DNA from: Inia geoffrensis | Lineage: Eukaryota; Chordata; Mammalia; Artiodactyla; Iniidae | NCBI GenBank assembly: GCA_036417435.1 | Contig: CM070907.1 | Span: forward strand, 59,442,001 to 59,506,000 | Reading direction: 5' to 3' | DNA: 64,000 nucleotides | Shown here: positions 11,648-24,060 of the stretch, piece by piece | Numbering within the stretch: the stretch's first letter is position 1 | How the letters are laid out: each line of letters starts with the position of its first letter | Program-made: the position numbers and the translations under genes | The notes under the pieces: model-generated | Databases searched by the model: none | The model's input: the letters and a program-made list of their open reading frames with translations, nothing else | What the model was told of the DNA's origin: nothing

Positions 11648-14497
11648 TTTATTTTTTTATTTTTTTAAACATTTTTATTGGAGTATAATTGCTTTACCAC
11701 TGTTGTGTTAGTTGCTGCTGTATAACAAAGTGAATCAGCTATACGTATACATATATCCCCACATCCCCTCCCTCTTGCATCTCCCTCCCACCCTCCCTGT
11801 CCCACCCCTCTAGGTGGTCACAAAGCACTGAGCTGATCTCCCTGTGCTATGTGGCTGGTTCCCACTAGCTATCTATTTTACATTTGGTAGTGTATATATG
11901 TCCATGCCACTCTCTCACTTCATGCCAGCTTACCGTTCCCCCTCCCCGTGTCCTCAAGTGCATTCTCTACAACTGTATCTTTATTCCTGTCCTGCCCCTA
12001 GGTTCTTCAGAACCTTTTTTTTTTTTTTTTAGGTTCCATATATATGTGTTAGCATATGGTATTTGTTTTTCTCTTTCTGACTTACTTCACTCTGTATGAC
12101 AGTCTCTAGGTCCAGCCACCTCACTACAAATAACTCAATTTTATTTCTTTTTATGGCTGAGTAATATTCCATTGTATATAAGTGCCTCATCTTCTTTATC
12201 CACTCTTCTGTTGATGGACACTTAGGTTGTTTCCCTGTCCTGGCTATTGTAAACAGTGCTGCAGTGAACACTGTAGTACATGTCTCTTTCTGAATTACGG
12301 TTTTCCCAGGGTATATGTCCAGTGGTGAGATTGCTGGGTCATATGGTAGTTCTATTTTTAGTTTTTTAAGGAACCTCCATACAGTTCTCCATAGTAGCTG
12401 TATCAATTTACATTCCCACCAAGAGTGCAAGAGGGTTCCCTTTTCTCCACACCCTCTCCAGCATTTATTGTTTCTGAAACTTTTGATGATGCCCACTCTG
12501 ACTGGTGTGAGGTGATACCTCATTGTGGTTTTGATTTGTATGCCCCTAATGATTAGTGACGTTGAGCATCCTTTCATATGTTTGTTGGCAATCTGTATAT
12601 CTTTTTGGAGAAATGTTTTTTAGGTCTTCTGCCCATTATTGGATTGCGGTTTTTGTTTTTGTGATATTGAGCTGCATGAGCTGCTTGTATATTTTGGAGA
12701 TTAATCCTTTGTCAGGTGCTTCGTTAGCAAATATTTTCTCCCATTCTAAGGATTGTCTTTTTGTCTTGTTTATGGTTTCCTTTGCTGTGCAAAAGATTTT
12801 AAGTTTCATTAGGTCCCATTTGTTTATTTTTGTATTTATTTCTATTTCTCTAGGAGGTGCTGCGATTTATGTCATAGAGTGTTCTACCTATGTTTTCCTC
12901 TAAGAGTTTTATAGTGTCTGGCCTTACATTTAGGTTGTTAATCCATTTTGAGTTTATTTTTGGGTATGGTGCTAGGGAGTGTTCTAATTTCATTCTTTTA
13001 CATGTAGCTGTCCCATTTTTCCAGCATGACTTATTGAAGAGGCTGTCTTTTCTCCATTGTATATTCTTGCCTCCTTTATCAAAGATAAGGTGACCATATG
13101 TGCGTGGCTTTATCTCTGGGCTTTCTATCCTGTTCCATTAATCTATATTTCTGTTTTTGTGCCAGTACCATACTGTCTTGATTACTGTAGCTTTATAGTA
13201 TAGTCTGAAGTCAGGGAGCCTGATTCCGCCAGCTCCGTTTTTCTTTCTCAAGATTGCTGTGGCTATTTGGGGGTCTTTTGTGTTTCCATACAAATTGTGA
13301 AAGTTTTTGTCCTAGTTCTGTGAAAAATGCCATGGGTAGTTTGATAGGGATTGCACTGAATCTGTAGATTGCTTTGGGGAGTAGAGTCATTTTCACAATG
13401 TTGATTCTTCCAATCCAAGAACATGGTATATCTCTCCATCTATTTGTATCATCTTTAATTTCTTTCATCAGTGTCTTATAATTTTCTGCATACAGGTCTT
13501 TTGTCTCTTTAGGTAGGCTTATTCCTAGTTATTTTATTCTTTTTGTTGCAATGGTAAATTGGAGTGTTTCCTTAATTTCACTTTCAGATTTTCATCATTA
13601 GTGTATAGGAATGCAAGAGATTTCTGTGCATTAATTTTGTATCCTGCTACTTTACCAAATTCATTGATTAGCTCTAGTAGTTTTCTGGTGGCATCTTTAG
13701 GATTCTCTATGTGTAGTATCATGTCATCTGCAAAGAGTGATGGCTTTACTTCTTCATTTCCAATTTGGATTCCTTTTATTTCCTTTTCTTCTCTGGTTGC
13801 TGTGGCTAAAACTTCCAAAACTATGTTGAATAAGAGTGGTGAGAGTGGGCAACCTTGTCTTGTTCCTGATCTTATTGGAAATGGTTTCAGTTTTTCACCA
13901 CTGAGAATGATGCTGGCTGTGGGTTTGTCATATACGGCCTTTATTATGTTGAGGAAAGTTCCCTCTAGGCCTACGTTCTAGAGAGTTTTTATCGTAAATG
14001 TGTGTTGAATTCTATTGAAAGCTTTTTCTGCACCTATTGAGATTATCATATGGTTTTTACCCTTCAGTTTGTTAATATGGTGTATCATATTTATTGAGTT
14101 GCATATATTGAAAAATCCTTGCATTCCTGGGATAAACCCCACTTGGTATGGTGTATGATCCTTTTAATGTGCTGTTGGATTCTGTTTGCTAGTATATTGT
14201 TGAGGATTTTCACATCTATGTTCATCAGTGATATTGGCCTGTAGTTTTCTTTTTTTGTGACACCTTTGTCTGTTTTTGGTATCATGATGATGGTGACCTC
14301 ATAGAACGAGTTTGGGAGTGTTCCTCCCTCTGCTATATTTTGGAAGAGTTTGAGAAGAATAGGTGTTACCTCTTCTCTAAATATTTGATAGAATTCGCCT
14401 GTGAAACTATCTGGTACTGGGCTTTTGCTTGTTGGAAGATTTTTAATCACAGTTTCAATTTCAGTGCTTGTGATTGGTCTGTTTACATTTTCTATTT
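11648..14497 (-). mobile_element. 5'-truncated artiodactyl-type L1, 2.85 kb
   Basis: Flanked by a 10-bp duplication, 'agaagtatgt', at 11638-11647 and 14498-14507. On the minus strand, ORF2 is followed by a stop at 12029-12031, an A-rich run (T tract at 12015-12030) and a 3' UTR whose G-rich stretch appears as C-runs at about 11765-11812. It begins 12 bp after the target duplication of the hAT element. It is younger than the L1 at 9429 because long ORF2 blocks stay readable. Confidence 0.95.
12029..14497 (-). pseudogene. L1 ORF2 remnant (reverse transcriptase to C-terminus)
   Basis: ORF2 makes the endonuclease/reverse transcriptase that copies L1 RNA. Here the N-terminal endonuclease is missing. 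The frame at 14091-14450 covers the RT fingers (KTDKG and YRPISL motifs). The frame at 13534-13818 holds the catalytic FADD box at 13723-13734. The frame at 13211-13468 carries the [11 protein letters not shown] region. The frame at 12029-12577 covers the C-terminus, with an intact Cys-Cys-His-Cys knuckle (CWRGCGEKG then HSWWEC). The blocks are in different frames, separated by stops and small indels, so no functional protein is made. Confidence 0.9.
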
Positions 14498-14530
14498 AGA
14501 AGTATGTATTAGTTTTGATTTTATGTGAAT

Positions 14531-14553
14531 ACACACACACACACACACACACC
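14531..14553 (+). repeat. (AC)n microsatellite
   Basis: Eleven AC units, starting 24 bp beyond the 5' target-site duplication of the L1. Confidence 0.95.
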
Positions 14554-14739
14554 CTCGAAATAATTTTAGAGGTCTCACACATGGTTTGAACGACTAAAAT
14601 GAGCACTCTGGGTAAGAATTATTTTTCTCAAGACATCTGGTTTTAAAATTATGTGAACATGAATTTAAATCAGAGTTCCCAAAATCTATAGTATACCCAC
14701 CTTTACCACTTGGCAATAATTGACTTCCTATTTATCTAT

Positions 14740-14890
14740 TAACTATGTCTTATTTGTAACTTAGGCAAGTTATTAACTATTTTTAAACCTCAGCTTTCTC
14801 ATGCTTAATACCTCCTGAAGAAACAGATAAAAATTGTATTACCTCCTATTGTTGTTGTAATGATTAAATGAGGAAAGTATTTGTCTTTTA
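14740..14890 (+). mobile_element. MIR SINE
   Basis: 'aacttaggcaagttattaac', 'aacctcagctttctcatgc' and 'ttgtaatgattaaatgagg' follow the MIR consensus in order. Confidence 0.75.
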
Positions 14891-15124
14891 ACATACATTA
14901 GTTGAACTATTTTTATTATTTTATCTTTTTATTACCTTATTATTTTTTTACTGTTGTTACAGCTGTTTCTTTGGTAAGTAGTCCTGTAGCTTCTTCATTT
15001 CTTCATTACTCATGATGGAGAACCCAAACTTTCGGAGGCAGCATAGTTTACTACCCTATGGAAAATTTTTTTTTTTATTGTTTACCAGCGTGACTCTTAG
15101 CTTTCAATTTCCCTTAAAGCCAAA

Positions 15125-15290
15125 ATTATTTTCTGGTAAAAGCATATTAGAGTCATACAGACTTATTCTTGAATATTGTTTTATCACTTACAGTTTATGT
15201 TGTCATTGGTAAACCACTAAACGTCAGTTACTTCATCTATGAAATGGGGATAATAATACTTTTTCTTTTCAGGGTTATATTGAAATATAG
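15125..15290 (+). mobile_element. MIR SINE
   Basis: 'gtcagttacttcatctatga' followed by 'aatggggataataatacttt' is the MIR core and downstream block. Confidence 0.75.
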
Positions 15291-15309
15291 AAGAAACAAT
15301 GTAGGTTAA

Positions 15310-15465
15310 CCACATAATGATGCATGCCCATTCACTCAATTACAATGTCTAATGCAAGCTTTATATTGAGAATTTCTTAGGAGCTAAATGGGCAATTTTG
15401 AAAGAGACATACGCATACCTGGTGCTCATAAAACTTTGAGTCTAGTGGGGCCATGTAACACATTA
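15310..15465 (-). mobile_element. L2-like fragment
   Basis: 'cattcactcaattacaatgt' and later 'tcataaaactttgagtctag' followed by TGGGG resemble a reverse-complement L2 3' end. Diverged. From 15,470 to about 16,280 I recognise nothing else with confidence. Confidence 0.4.
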
Positions 15466-16284
15466 TATTAGTTGGGAAGAATTCTGTGTGCTTTTGCTTA
15501 CAGCTTTCCAACTGAGTGCAAGTACTGGGAAAAATCATTCATGCATTTTACATTGAGTCACCTGCTGCTTCTCATATTATGCTAATACAGTGATAATCCA
15601 CGTTTCCTTGCTTTTCTTGGTGATTGCTTTTACCAACCACTATTCTGCTCCTGATATTCTTGCTATCAGTCACCTATACTGCAAAAGGTATGACTAACAA
15701 AAGAATCTGGTCTTGTATAGAAGAATTCTGCCTCCTGAAAAACCAGATTGTTTTCCTGTTGTAGTATGCAGGTCAAAGACATTGCAACTAGAAGCACCAA
15801 TCGTCTTTCATTAAACACACAAGCAATCAATTCAAAGTAAATCCTAATCCTATCCCCAAGAGTTTGCTGCCACTGGCATACCCTAATATACAACGGCTTT
15901 AAAGAGGTAATTAACATATAATTAAATATTTACACTATGTATAAGCAAGGGCCTAAGTGCTTTGGTGGGAAGGTGGATTCAGGATTTACTGATTTACTTT
16001 GCAAAGAGATGCAACTGACGTGATCAAAGTGTAGAGAGTAACTAACAGGATCATGTCTCCAGATTTTGGTCCCTAATTCTAAAGAACTACAACTATTTTT
16101 ACCTTCTCTCCATTTAAAGAAAATAATGTGTTGGTTACCTGTTTCATGCTTTTGTGGGACATAAAAAATGAGTTAATAAATAATCTCACTTTCAGGAGCT
16201 TGCATTCTAATGGGGTAAGAGAAACTATTTCTTGATGCAAAAATTATATAAACTTCAATTTAAAGTATCCACTAATTTTACTGA

Positions 16285-16442
16285 AACAGTCATATTCATT
16301 TGTTTATGCACTGTCTATGGCTGCTTTCACACTACAACTACTGAGTTGAACAGCTGCAATAAATACCATATGGACTGCAAATCCTAAATATAGAAATATT
16401 TAGTATCTGGCCCTTTACAGTGAAAGTTTGCTGACCTCTGCT
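16285..16442 (-). mobile_element. hAT-Charlie type DNA transposon, one end
   Basis: 'tgcactgtctatggctgctt' through 'tatctggccctttacagtga' to 'gtttgctgacctctg' is one half of a common mammalian hAT-Charlie element. The terminal inverted repeat reads CAGAGGTCAGCAAAC on the minus strand. The other end is missing. Confidence 0.65.
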
Positions 16443-17850
16443 TTAAAGAGATTATGCAAATATTAAATTTTTCTTACAACACTGAGATAATGAGAATTGT
16501 GATAATGATGATGCAGAAGAGAAGGAGCAGCAGGATCACGATCATATTACTTTGAATTTTTTTTACCTGTCTCCAGGCATGGACCATTTCTTGGGTGGAC
16601 CACTTCAGTAAAAGCTACATCCAATCATTTAGATAGTGATTTATATTCATTCCATTTCTAGAAATGCAACATTTTGTCATTTATAGCCATCTCTAACATT
16701 TTAAGATGTTATGCATTAGTTAGGTAAGTCTGGCAGACATTGTTGCTCACCCAGCCAACACCCTACTTTCCCACCCTTCCCTTGTTTCTTATTATGAGAA
16801 TACTGATTTTGTTCAAGTTTGAGCATTGTACAACCTCAGGTACAGAATAGGATTACTCTCTCTCTAATTTAAGCTAATCAGCCTACTTCTATTCCTCTTA
16901 TCAACTGGTAGGCTTAGGTATAGCATGTGACAATCCTGTGCAAACATACATGAAATAATGTCTCCTAGGGAGAGATATTTCCATATTTTTGACTAATGTT
17001 TTCAAAACAAAAGGCAACTAACTATAAACACAACTGTTTATGAAATATGCTACTGCCCACATTAGTGTGCTCTGGGATGCCACATAGAATCAAGTGGGAG
17101 AGAAGATGTTTAAGAAAAAAGGTAAATTGTTTAAAGTGACAAATCCTTCTCAAATAGTATGAATGTTACAGATTCCTACATTTAAAAAAGTGTAATTTCA
17201 GAGTAGTGTCAAAGACCCACTTTCTAGTGCTTCTTTGTGCCCTAATTTGTGGTTCTGGAAATACACAAAAATTAGAGTGGTATTCACAGTGGTAGCACAT
17301 GGAAGCTGAAGATCACTGCACAATGTTAAACAATTCATATATCATCCCCAAAACATATATATATGCAAATGTATACATACCATACCTGAAGTGTGATATT
17401 CATATTGGCAAATGAATGTTAATTGGATGCTAGAAGTGTGAAGATTTTAATTTTATAAATATTAATAAATTTTAATTAAAATGTTAAAAATTGAATAAAA
17501 CAGAATTATTGCAATCATTTATGTTTTAAAATATTATATTTTTAAATGTTATTTTTATTTAGCCTTTTCATTTTACTAGATTTTTTGAAAGTTTAGAAGA
17601 TAACTTTTCATAAAATACACACAAAAAGCATTTTAAATATTTTATTCTTATATTTATTGTCATTTATATTTATTATATTCACATTTGGTATGTTGAGTAT
17701 GGTTACAATTGATGGGTATATTTTATAAGTCTCTATAAATTTTGTTTCTCTCTCTCTTCTGCTGTTGCCCTCCCTCACTCTCTTGACCCTCTCTTCTTCA
17801 CTCTCTTATTGTTGAAGAAACTGATATTGGTCCTGTAGTGTTTTGCACAG
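16443..17850. other. No recognisable feature; AT-rich DNA
   Basis: About 1.4 kb with very AT-rich stretches (17,430-17,700). There is no named repeat and no supported exon. Confidence 0.4.
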
Positions 17851-17853
17851 TTT

Positions 17854-18084
17854 AGAGCAGCACTGTTCAACAGAATTTTCTGAGATGATATAAATGTTCT
17901 AGGCTCCTCAATATGGTAGCCACTAGCCACATATGGCTAATGAACTCTTGAAAGAAATGTGGACAGTGTGGCCCGGGAACTGCAATAAGTTTTGGTTTGT
18001 TTTAATGTTTAATGTTAAATTTAAATTTAAATAGTTATGTGTGCTAGTGCCTCGTAGCTGCCACATTGGATAGCACAGCTCTAG
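17854..18084. mobile_element. hAT-type MER element with terminal inverted repeats
   Basis: The ends AGAGCAGCACTGTTCAACAG (17854-17873) and, on the other strand, AGAGCTGTGCTATCCAATG pair as imperfect inverted repeats. The inner block 'gtagccactagccacatatg' at 17917-17936 is typical of a short non-autonomous hAT-Charlie MER family. No transposase; the exact family name is uncertain. Confidence 0.75.
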
Positions 18085-19541
18085 ATTTTGTTGCATCACT
18101 GTGGTATAGTTTAACAAGGCTCTCTGCTCTTCTCAATTCCTATAAATTGGTGGTTGGATCCACAATAGAGGCTTCAATTCAATAATCTTTCCACTATACC
18201 AAGAATAAGAATTTAGTATTTTAATCCACCTCCACTGCAAATCACATAAGTGAAAGTTCAGATTTCATCGAGAATATCTTTAAATCTAAGCAAGCCATTT
18301 AAAAAATAAAGATATAAGTATAGAACTTTTACATAAAATCATTTTTTCCCAAAACTATAAATCAATCAATTTCTATCATCTCTCTGAACTTTTTTACTAT
18401 CTTCAGAATTTTACAAAGATTTTTTTTCTTTTCTTGACAAATACGTGGTGCTACATTATCTTTTCACAGTTAAGGAGGAACACTTTTGGGGGGGATTGAC
18501 AAAAGCAATAAATACTGAATTTCAGATCTTTATGGATTCTGTGAAATCTGGTTTTTGGCTTAAGGTACACCATATATCCTCATCTCTTTTTCTAAGTCAG
18601 AGAACTCTTTTATCTTCCTAAGAGAAAGTAAAACTCAAAAAGATGAAACCATTTCATCTGGGTTTTGCCCAGATGTGGGATTTGCATCATTCAGAGTTGC
18701 ACATGCTAGGTGACATCAAAAGTTCAATTTGGAAACTTATCCCCTAGGAATTACCTCTAGAAATCCAGTGCTTGTGCCTCACAAGGCCTTATTCTGGCCA
18801 GAGTAATGCCCATAATCATAATAATGAAGTGATATGAAACATTTTCAACATCTTTGTTTCAGGCTCTTTTCATATATATGCAGAACAATTTAATAAATGG
18901 ATTGGTGTATGTATGTCTTTGTTGCTATCTAAGAATAATAAAGAATAAATAAAATGTCTTTCTCTTTTATTTGTCTACCATCCATCTCCCATTCAGAAAA
19001 GTTTGGACCCTGCAATATCAGGGTTAACTTTCCTCCACTGAAAAATAAATACCAATATACTGAAATTCATAACATCAGAACACTAAATGTTTTTATTGGA
19101 GGAATGGCTAATGGTGAGGAGAGGAAAGAAACAGTATCTTAGACATTATGAGTGGAGAGGCAGAAATGGCTGAGCTAGAGACAGTTCTTTTACATGTGAA
19201 AACCACGTTTCTGAGAGACATCTCAGTAAATAATATTGACCTGTATCCCACTTTCACTGGATTGTAAATGGTGAATAGACCCTCTGCTTGGAGGCAAGTC
19301 TGGGTTAAGAGTTCTGTCCCTTCTAGTTACGACCTTGGGAGCTGCTGGACAGTAACAACGTTTTTTACCTCCATGAAGAGAGATTTTTACCCTAAATACA
19401 CACCCATTGAAGAGACTCTCTCACTAATTCTCCTCTTTTGGGGGATTGCACTGCCCTGAGATAAGGTTTTGCTAATTCCATAGGTGCTCTTTGCAGTGTA
19501 CAGCGCACTTCATCATCCAGGAGTGCTAACGCCATGTGTTC
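18085..19541. other. No recognisable feature
   Basis: Nothing here matches a repeat family or gene I know. The plus-strand frames at 18954-19142 and 19268-19459 have no domain or splice context. Confidence 0.4.
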
Positions 19542-19603
19542 CTTTCTAGAAATAAAGGTAATATTTTGGTTTCTTTCTAGAAATAAAGGTAATATTTTGG
19601 TTT
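19542..19603. repeat. Perfect 31-bp tandem duplication
   Basis: The unit beginning 'ctttctagaaataaaggta' and ending 'ttttggttt' occurs at 19542-19572 and again, identical, at 19573-19603. Two copies only, not a microsatellite. Confidence 0.95.
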
Positions 19604-19699
19604 TATCTTTTGTTTTTTAACGTTATTGCTAAAATTGTGCAGTAATCCTGGCAGAGAAAAGGGCTCTAATTCATTAGCCTCCCTGAAACCACGAACAGT

Positions 19700-19795
19700 A
19701 TTCATTCACTTATGTAATATTTTTTATTTATTAAGTTACTACTATGTACAAAGGATTTCTCTAAGTGCTAATACTACAGTTTCCAACATGTACCT
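19700..19795 (-). mobile_element. L2 3'-end fragment
   Basis: 'ttattaagttactactatgt' and 'ctctaagtgctaatactaca' follow the reverse-complement L2 3' end. Confidence 0.55.
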
Positions 19796-19954
19796 TTAAA
19801 AGGACTGTGTGGGATTATTATCATGATAAATAAGCCAGATTCCAAAGGATAAGGGCTGGTATACATACATTTACAATGTTTTCCTCACCCATTACTTTAT
19901 TAATTGTATGTTTTTTTTAACCATTAATCGAGGAAGGTATTACAAAAATATGTG

Positions 19955-20305
19955 GGGGCTTCCCTGGAGGCACAGTGGTTAAGAATCTGCCTGCCAATGC
20001 ATGGGACATGGGTTCGATCCCTGGTCCGGGAAGATCCCACATGCCGCGGAGCAACTAGGCCCACATGCCACAACTACTGAGCCTATGCTCTAGAGCCCGT
20101 GCGCCACAATTACTGAGCCTGTGCTCTACAGCCTGTGAGCCACAACTACTGAAGCCTGTGTGCTTAGAGCCTGTGCTCCGCAACAAGAGAAGCCACTGCC
20201 AATAGAAGCCCATGCACCACAACGAAGAGTAGCTGTCACTTGCTGCAACTAGAGAAAGCTCGCACGCAGCAATGAAGACACAACACAGCCAAAAAAAAAA
20301 AAAAA
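19955..20305 (+). mobile_element. CHR-type SINE, long form, plus strand
   Basis: Starts GGGGCTTCCCTGGAGGCACAG (A-box region), with a B-box-like GGTTCGATCCC at 20011-20021, an extended 3' body and a 15-A tail at 20291-20305. A short flanking repeat (ATATGTG, about 19948-19954 and 20310-20316) may be the target duplication. It is the only CHR-type SINE here on the plus strand. Confidence 0.95.
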
Positions 20306-20378
20306 GTATATATGTGTTGAATGAATGAATAAATTTATAAGTGTTTGGAGTGGAGCACAAACGTATGACACAATTATA

Positions 20379-20734
20379 CAGCTTTCCCCACTTATCTGCA
20401 GGGTATGTACTCCAAAACCCCTGGTGGATGACTGAAACTACAAATACTATCAAACCCTACATATACTATGCTTTTTCCTGTTTTTTCCTATACAAACAGA
20501 AGATTAGGGTATACAGCAAGGATATGCTGGACAGAGGGATGATTCACGTCCAGGGTGAGACAGAGCTGAGGGCGCAGGCCAGCTGAGATTTCATCACGCT
20601 ACTCAAAGTGGCCACAATTTAAAATTTATGAATTATTTCTTTCTGGAATTTACCACTTAATATTTTCAGACCACAGTTGACTGAATAACTGAAACCATGG
20701 AAAGCAAAACCACAGATAAGTAGAGACTACTCTG
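20379..20734. mobile_element. Tigger-type (mariner) DNA transposon, internally deleted
   Basis: Terminal repeats CAG...CCCCACTTATCTGCAGG at 20379 and the reverse complement of CCACAGATAAGTAGAGACTA near 20709-20728 pair with each other. A TA precedes the left end (20377-20378). The inner sequence 'gtactccaaaacccctggtg' is typical of Tigger non-autonomous copies. At about 356 bp it is a deletion derivative without transposase. Confidence 0.75.
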
Positions 20735-20754
20735 GTTGTATTTTTTCCATAGGT

Positions 20755-20965
20755 GAGTCTTGAGTCCTCTCTGTGGAGGCAGACAGACAATTCAAAGCCT
20801 CAGCTGTGTCACTTACCAGTAATTGGAACTTTGCACAAGTATACAGCCTCTGTAAGCCTCAGCTGCAATATTTGTAACATGGGGGAAACAGTATGTAGCT
20901 GTAGCATTAATTTTTATAAATAACGTGAAGGTCTTGGTGCATAGCAGGCACTGGGGCACCAAAAC
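20755..20965 (+). mobile_element. MIR SINE
   Basis: 'gctgtgtcacttaccagtaa', 'gtaagcctcagctgcaatat', 'gtaacatgggg' and 'gtgcatagcaggcac' follow MIR in order. Confidence 0.75.
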
Positions 20966-22285
20966 AGAGCTATTTGATAGAAAGTCTGTTTCTGAGTTAA
21001 GCTCAAACCAAATACATTCAATTGGTTCAATACAATATGCCTCTTATTTGAAACCTCATGCTGTGAAGACGCAAGGGAAAGAGAGAGTAAATGTAATATT
21101 TATCACTCACATCAGTAGTCTTGGACCGATCAAAGGAAATACATTTACCAGTTGACTAAAAAGCAGAGTTTCATCCCAGTTCCTTGAGAATGCAACCTGA
21201 AAGGAGGAAAACATCTTAAGCCTGAATCCAATCAGAGCTCATTAATTTTGTGACAACTGAACTGTTTACTTTGAAGCAAGAGAAAATGAAAATATTGACA
21301 CAGGGAGACAAATAGGTATTTGAGAAAGAATTAATTTATCTCAGGAAAGAATAAAGGTGATTTAGCAATTACGCCTCCGTAAAAGTTCAGCAGTCCTTAT
21401 GCAATGACACCACTAAAATGAACTTGGCTTTCATTTTACTTCTACAGTATAAGCAGTTACACAAAATGAATAACCATGGGCCAAAAACAATAGTGGGGGT
21501 GGGGAGTTTGCAGAAAGATTCTTCAGCTGATGCAATGCATCAGAAAGCATGTAAACATTTAATCTGGCCCCATTTAATCTAGCTTGCTGGGACAGAGTCA
21601 ATGGAAAGTGGGGTTGAGATGCATCAATCAACCCTATTCAGAGACAGGAATCCCAGAAGACCTATTAACTATATAGGAATGGGAGGAAAGATTCTCTAAA
21701 AGGGGGAGAAAAGTTACAGCAAGCAAAGTAAGCAAAAGAGCAGAGAGCACAAAGAGATGTGGGGTTCACCCAATAGATAACAGAACAGTTAAGAAATTAG
21801 ATAAACAAAGCAAAGCTTGGTTACAGGGATTCAAAGGGAAGATGGAAGTATGGATAAATAATATTTCAAGACTAATTTCCCTAACTCATCCTATACTTCT
21901 CTATTCTTTTCCTCTGATGTGGATTTTGGCAGGGTTGACTGAGCCAGGGACACATCTCTAAAGCAGCAGAATAACTTCCAGAACATAGAATCTGAGAAGG
22001 AGCTGCTGTGGTTTCAAAAGGGTATGTGGGGAAAGTGGGTGGCTGGCCTAAATTGCCATCTGCTGTTTGTTTTGTCCCCCCTCTCCTTTTTTTGGCTCTT
22101 TCCCTGTGCTTCAGAAACTGATTCATTCCTAGTCAACAGCAAGTGTTGTCTGAAATTTAAAAACTTAATGTAAGTTTTTACACAATGTACTGGCTTTAAC
22201 GCTTTACCATCTAACCTCTTTTTAATGAAATATATGGTTGTTTCCACCAGGGGTTGTTGCAAATACACTATAATCCTAATTCAAT
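20966..22285. other. No recognisable feature
   Basis: About 1.3 kb without named repeats. The minus-strand frames near 21,881-22,268 overlap each other in different registers and lack coding signs. Confidence 0.4.
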
Positions 22286-22400
22286 TTAATCCATGTTTAT
22301 TGACTTTATTCCATATGTCAGTTTAATATCATTCCTGTGCTCCAGGCTAGGAATAATATAAGACTCCAGGTCTCTATTAGTCTAGGGGGAAGGATACTGT
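22286..22400 (-). mobile_element. L2 fragment
   Basis: 'catgtttattgactttattc' followed by 'cctgtgctccaggctaggaa' fits a diverged reverse-complement L2 3' end. The stretch 22,401-23,150 holds nothing I recognise. Confidence 0.45.
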
Positions 22401-23152
22401 GCATGTATTTAACCACTGACTTACCTGTTAGAGATGTGTAGGAGAGGATTAACGCATCATATACATTGGTCTAGACTGGTGGTCTTAAAATGGACAGATG
22501 CACCTTGTATTGGAAGAACCTGATTTCCAGGCCATCAGTGGATCTGCCTGAGAACTTATCTGTGGTTCTCTTTTCTATGTTCTTTTTCATAATTGCCTTT
22601 CTCTCACATTACAACAGAGAAGTATATAACACCGAAACAGCTAGAATTACCATAGTGCACTGCCAGAAATGACAGAAAACAAACAAGCAAACAAACAAAA
22701 TCTCTAGAATGTCACAGAAAATTAAAAATAAAAAAAAATTTTAAATATTGGTGCTAGAAAAGTCTCCTTTAATCAAAGCTCTATAATTCACCCACCATAT
22801 CTATACAAGATACATTTCCAATAAAATTTAATTATGTTAATAAGTACCAGAATTTAAGTTGTTTGGTTCAACTGTGTACTATTAACCATAATGCAGTCTA
22901 AAATATTTGTTATACAAATTTTCAGGAAATAAAAATATATATTTGATTACATACTTTTGTTGTAAAATATGCTAGTGTGACCCATAAAAGATACAAATAT
23001 TCGGGTGTAAAAATGTATTACATTGGGATAAAATTCTGAGGGACAAGTGAAATGATGATATAATATCAAGGAACAAAAGAAGTTAAAAAATTTGTCCTTA
23101 CATTTTTAAAATGGATTTTCCTGGTTATCAATTTACTGTCATATTTGGATTG

Positions 23153-23198
23153 CATTAGATACATTTAAACATCCCATGATTATTTATTGAATGATCCT
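23153..23198 (+). repeat. 46-bp exact direct repeat, copy 1
   Basis: Identical to 25838-25883, about 2.7 kb away. It begins 'cattagatacatttaaac' and ends 'attgaatgatcct'. The flanks differ: L1 sequence follows here, MIR precedes the other copy. Confidence 0.95.
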
Positions 23199-23695
23199 AT
23201 TTACTTCTTGTAGTACTTGTTCTCTTAAAGTCTACTTTATCTAATAATGATTGGGTTGCACTGTTATTCATTTGGTTGGTTTTTATTTATATTGGAGTGT
23301 TTATTTCTCCATCCTGTACTTTCAGATTCTATATACACTTATTTTTAGATGTGTTTATTTTTTATATGTGTTTGTTTAAAATCAATTTGGCAAGGATTAT
23401 CTTTTACTTGGAGCAGATAGGTAGGTAACTATATTTAATGTGATTATTGATATACATTGATTTTAAGCTATATTTTAGCATATTTTATCTATCCTGTCTA
23501 GCATTTGACCTTTTTTCTCTCTTTCCTTGCCTTCTTTTAGATTTTTTAAAAAATATTCAATTTTTCTTCTTTGTTTAGAAGATAAACACTCATTTGTTAT
23601 CTTTTACTGGTTATCCTGACAATTTCAACATGCTTCTTTTCTTATCAGGATAGTTTCTTTAAACTTCTTCGTAGGCAATATCAAAGAATTTCTGG
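23199..23695 (-). mobile_element. Old L1 fragment
   Basis: 'gttctcttaaagtctacttt', 'aggtaactatatttaatgtg' and 'gattattgatatacattgat' follow a reverse-complement L1 region common in old mammalian L1 copies. No open frame. Confidence 0.65.
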
Positions 23696-23699
23696 CGGG

Positions 23700-24060
23700 A
23701 AATCTCCACTTACCTGGATTCATCAAACTAGCTCCTTTTCCTCACTTTGGCTTTTAGTGCTAACCCACTTCCTCAGAGTAGCCTGTCCGAATACACCTTG
23801 CCTCCAACCTAAACGTGCAATTAAAAAACAAGTCAACCCTGCACTAGTTTCCAATCACACCATATGCTTTTCTCCAAGTATCTTATCATAATAAGTAATA
23901 TATTTCATTTGGATGACATTTAAGTCCTAGTTCCTCCATTTGAGGGTACACTTCATGAGATTAGGGACATTTTAATTGTGTATGTGTTATATATCTGCAC
24001 CTGGGACTTTGCAGACAATAAAGTGCTTATTCACAACATAATATAAGTGCTCCTACCATG
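23700..24060 (+). mobile_element. L2 3' region
   Basis: The block 'gagggtacacttcatgagat' with 'tagggacattttaattgtg' and 'gacaataaagtgcttattc' follows the L2 3' end (segment length, then a closing 'caataaatg'-like motif). Confidence 0.65.

Noticed and set aside
12556..12903. 115-codon plus-strand hydrophobic frame
   Set aside because: Antisense of L1 ORF2; hydrophobicity comes from T-rich complement.
13559..13981. 140-codon plus-strand frame
   Set aside because: Antisense of L1 ORF2, whose RT motif is readable on the minus strand at 13723-13734.
19955..20030. tRNA-like A and B boxes
   Set aside because: Part of a CHR SINE, not a functional tRNA gene: no complete cloverleaf, and the SINE body follows.
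20055..20453. 132-codon minus-strand frame
   Set aside because: Antisense read-through of the long-form CHR SINE at 19955.
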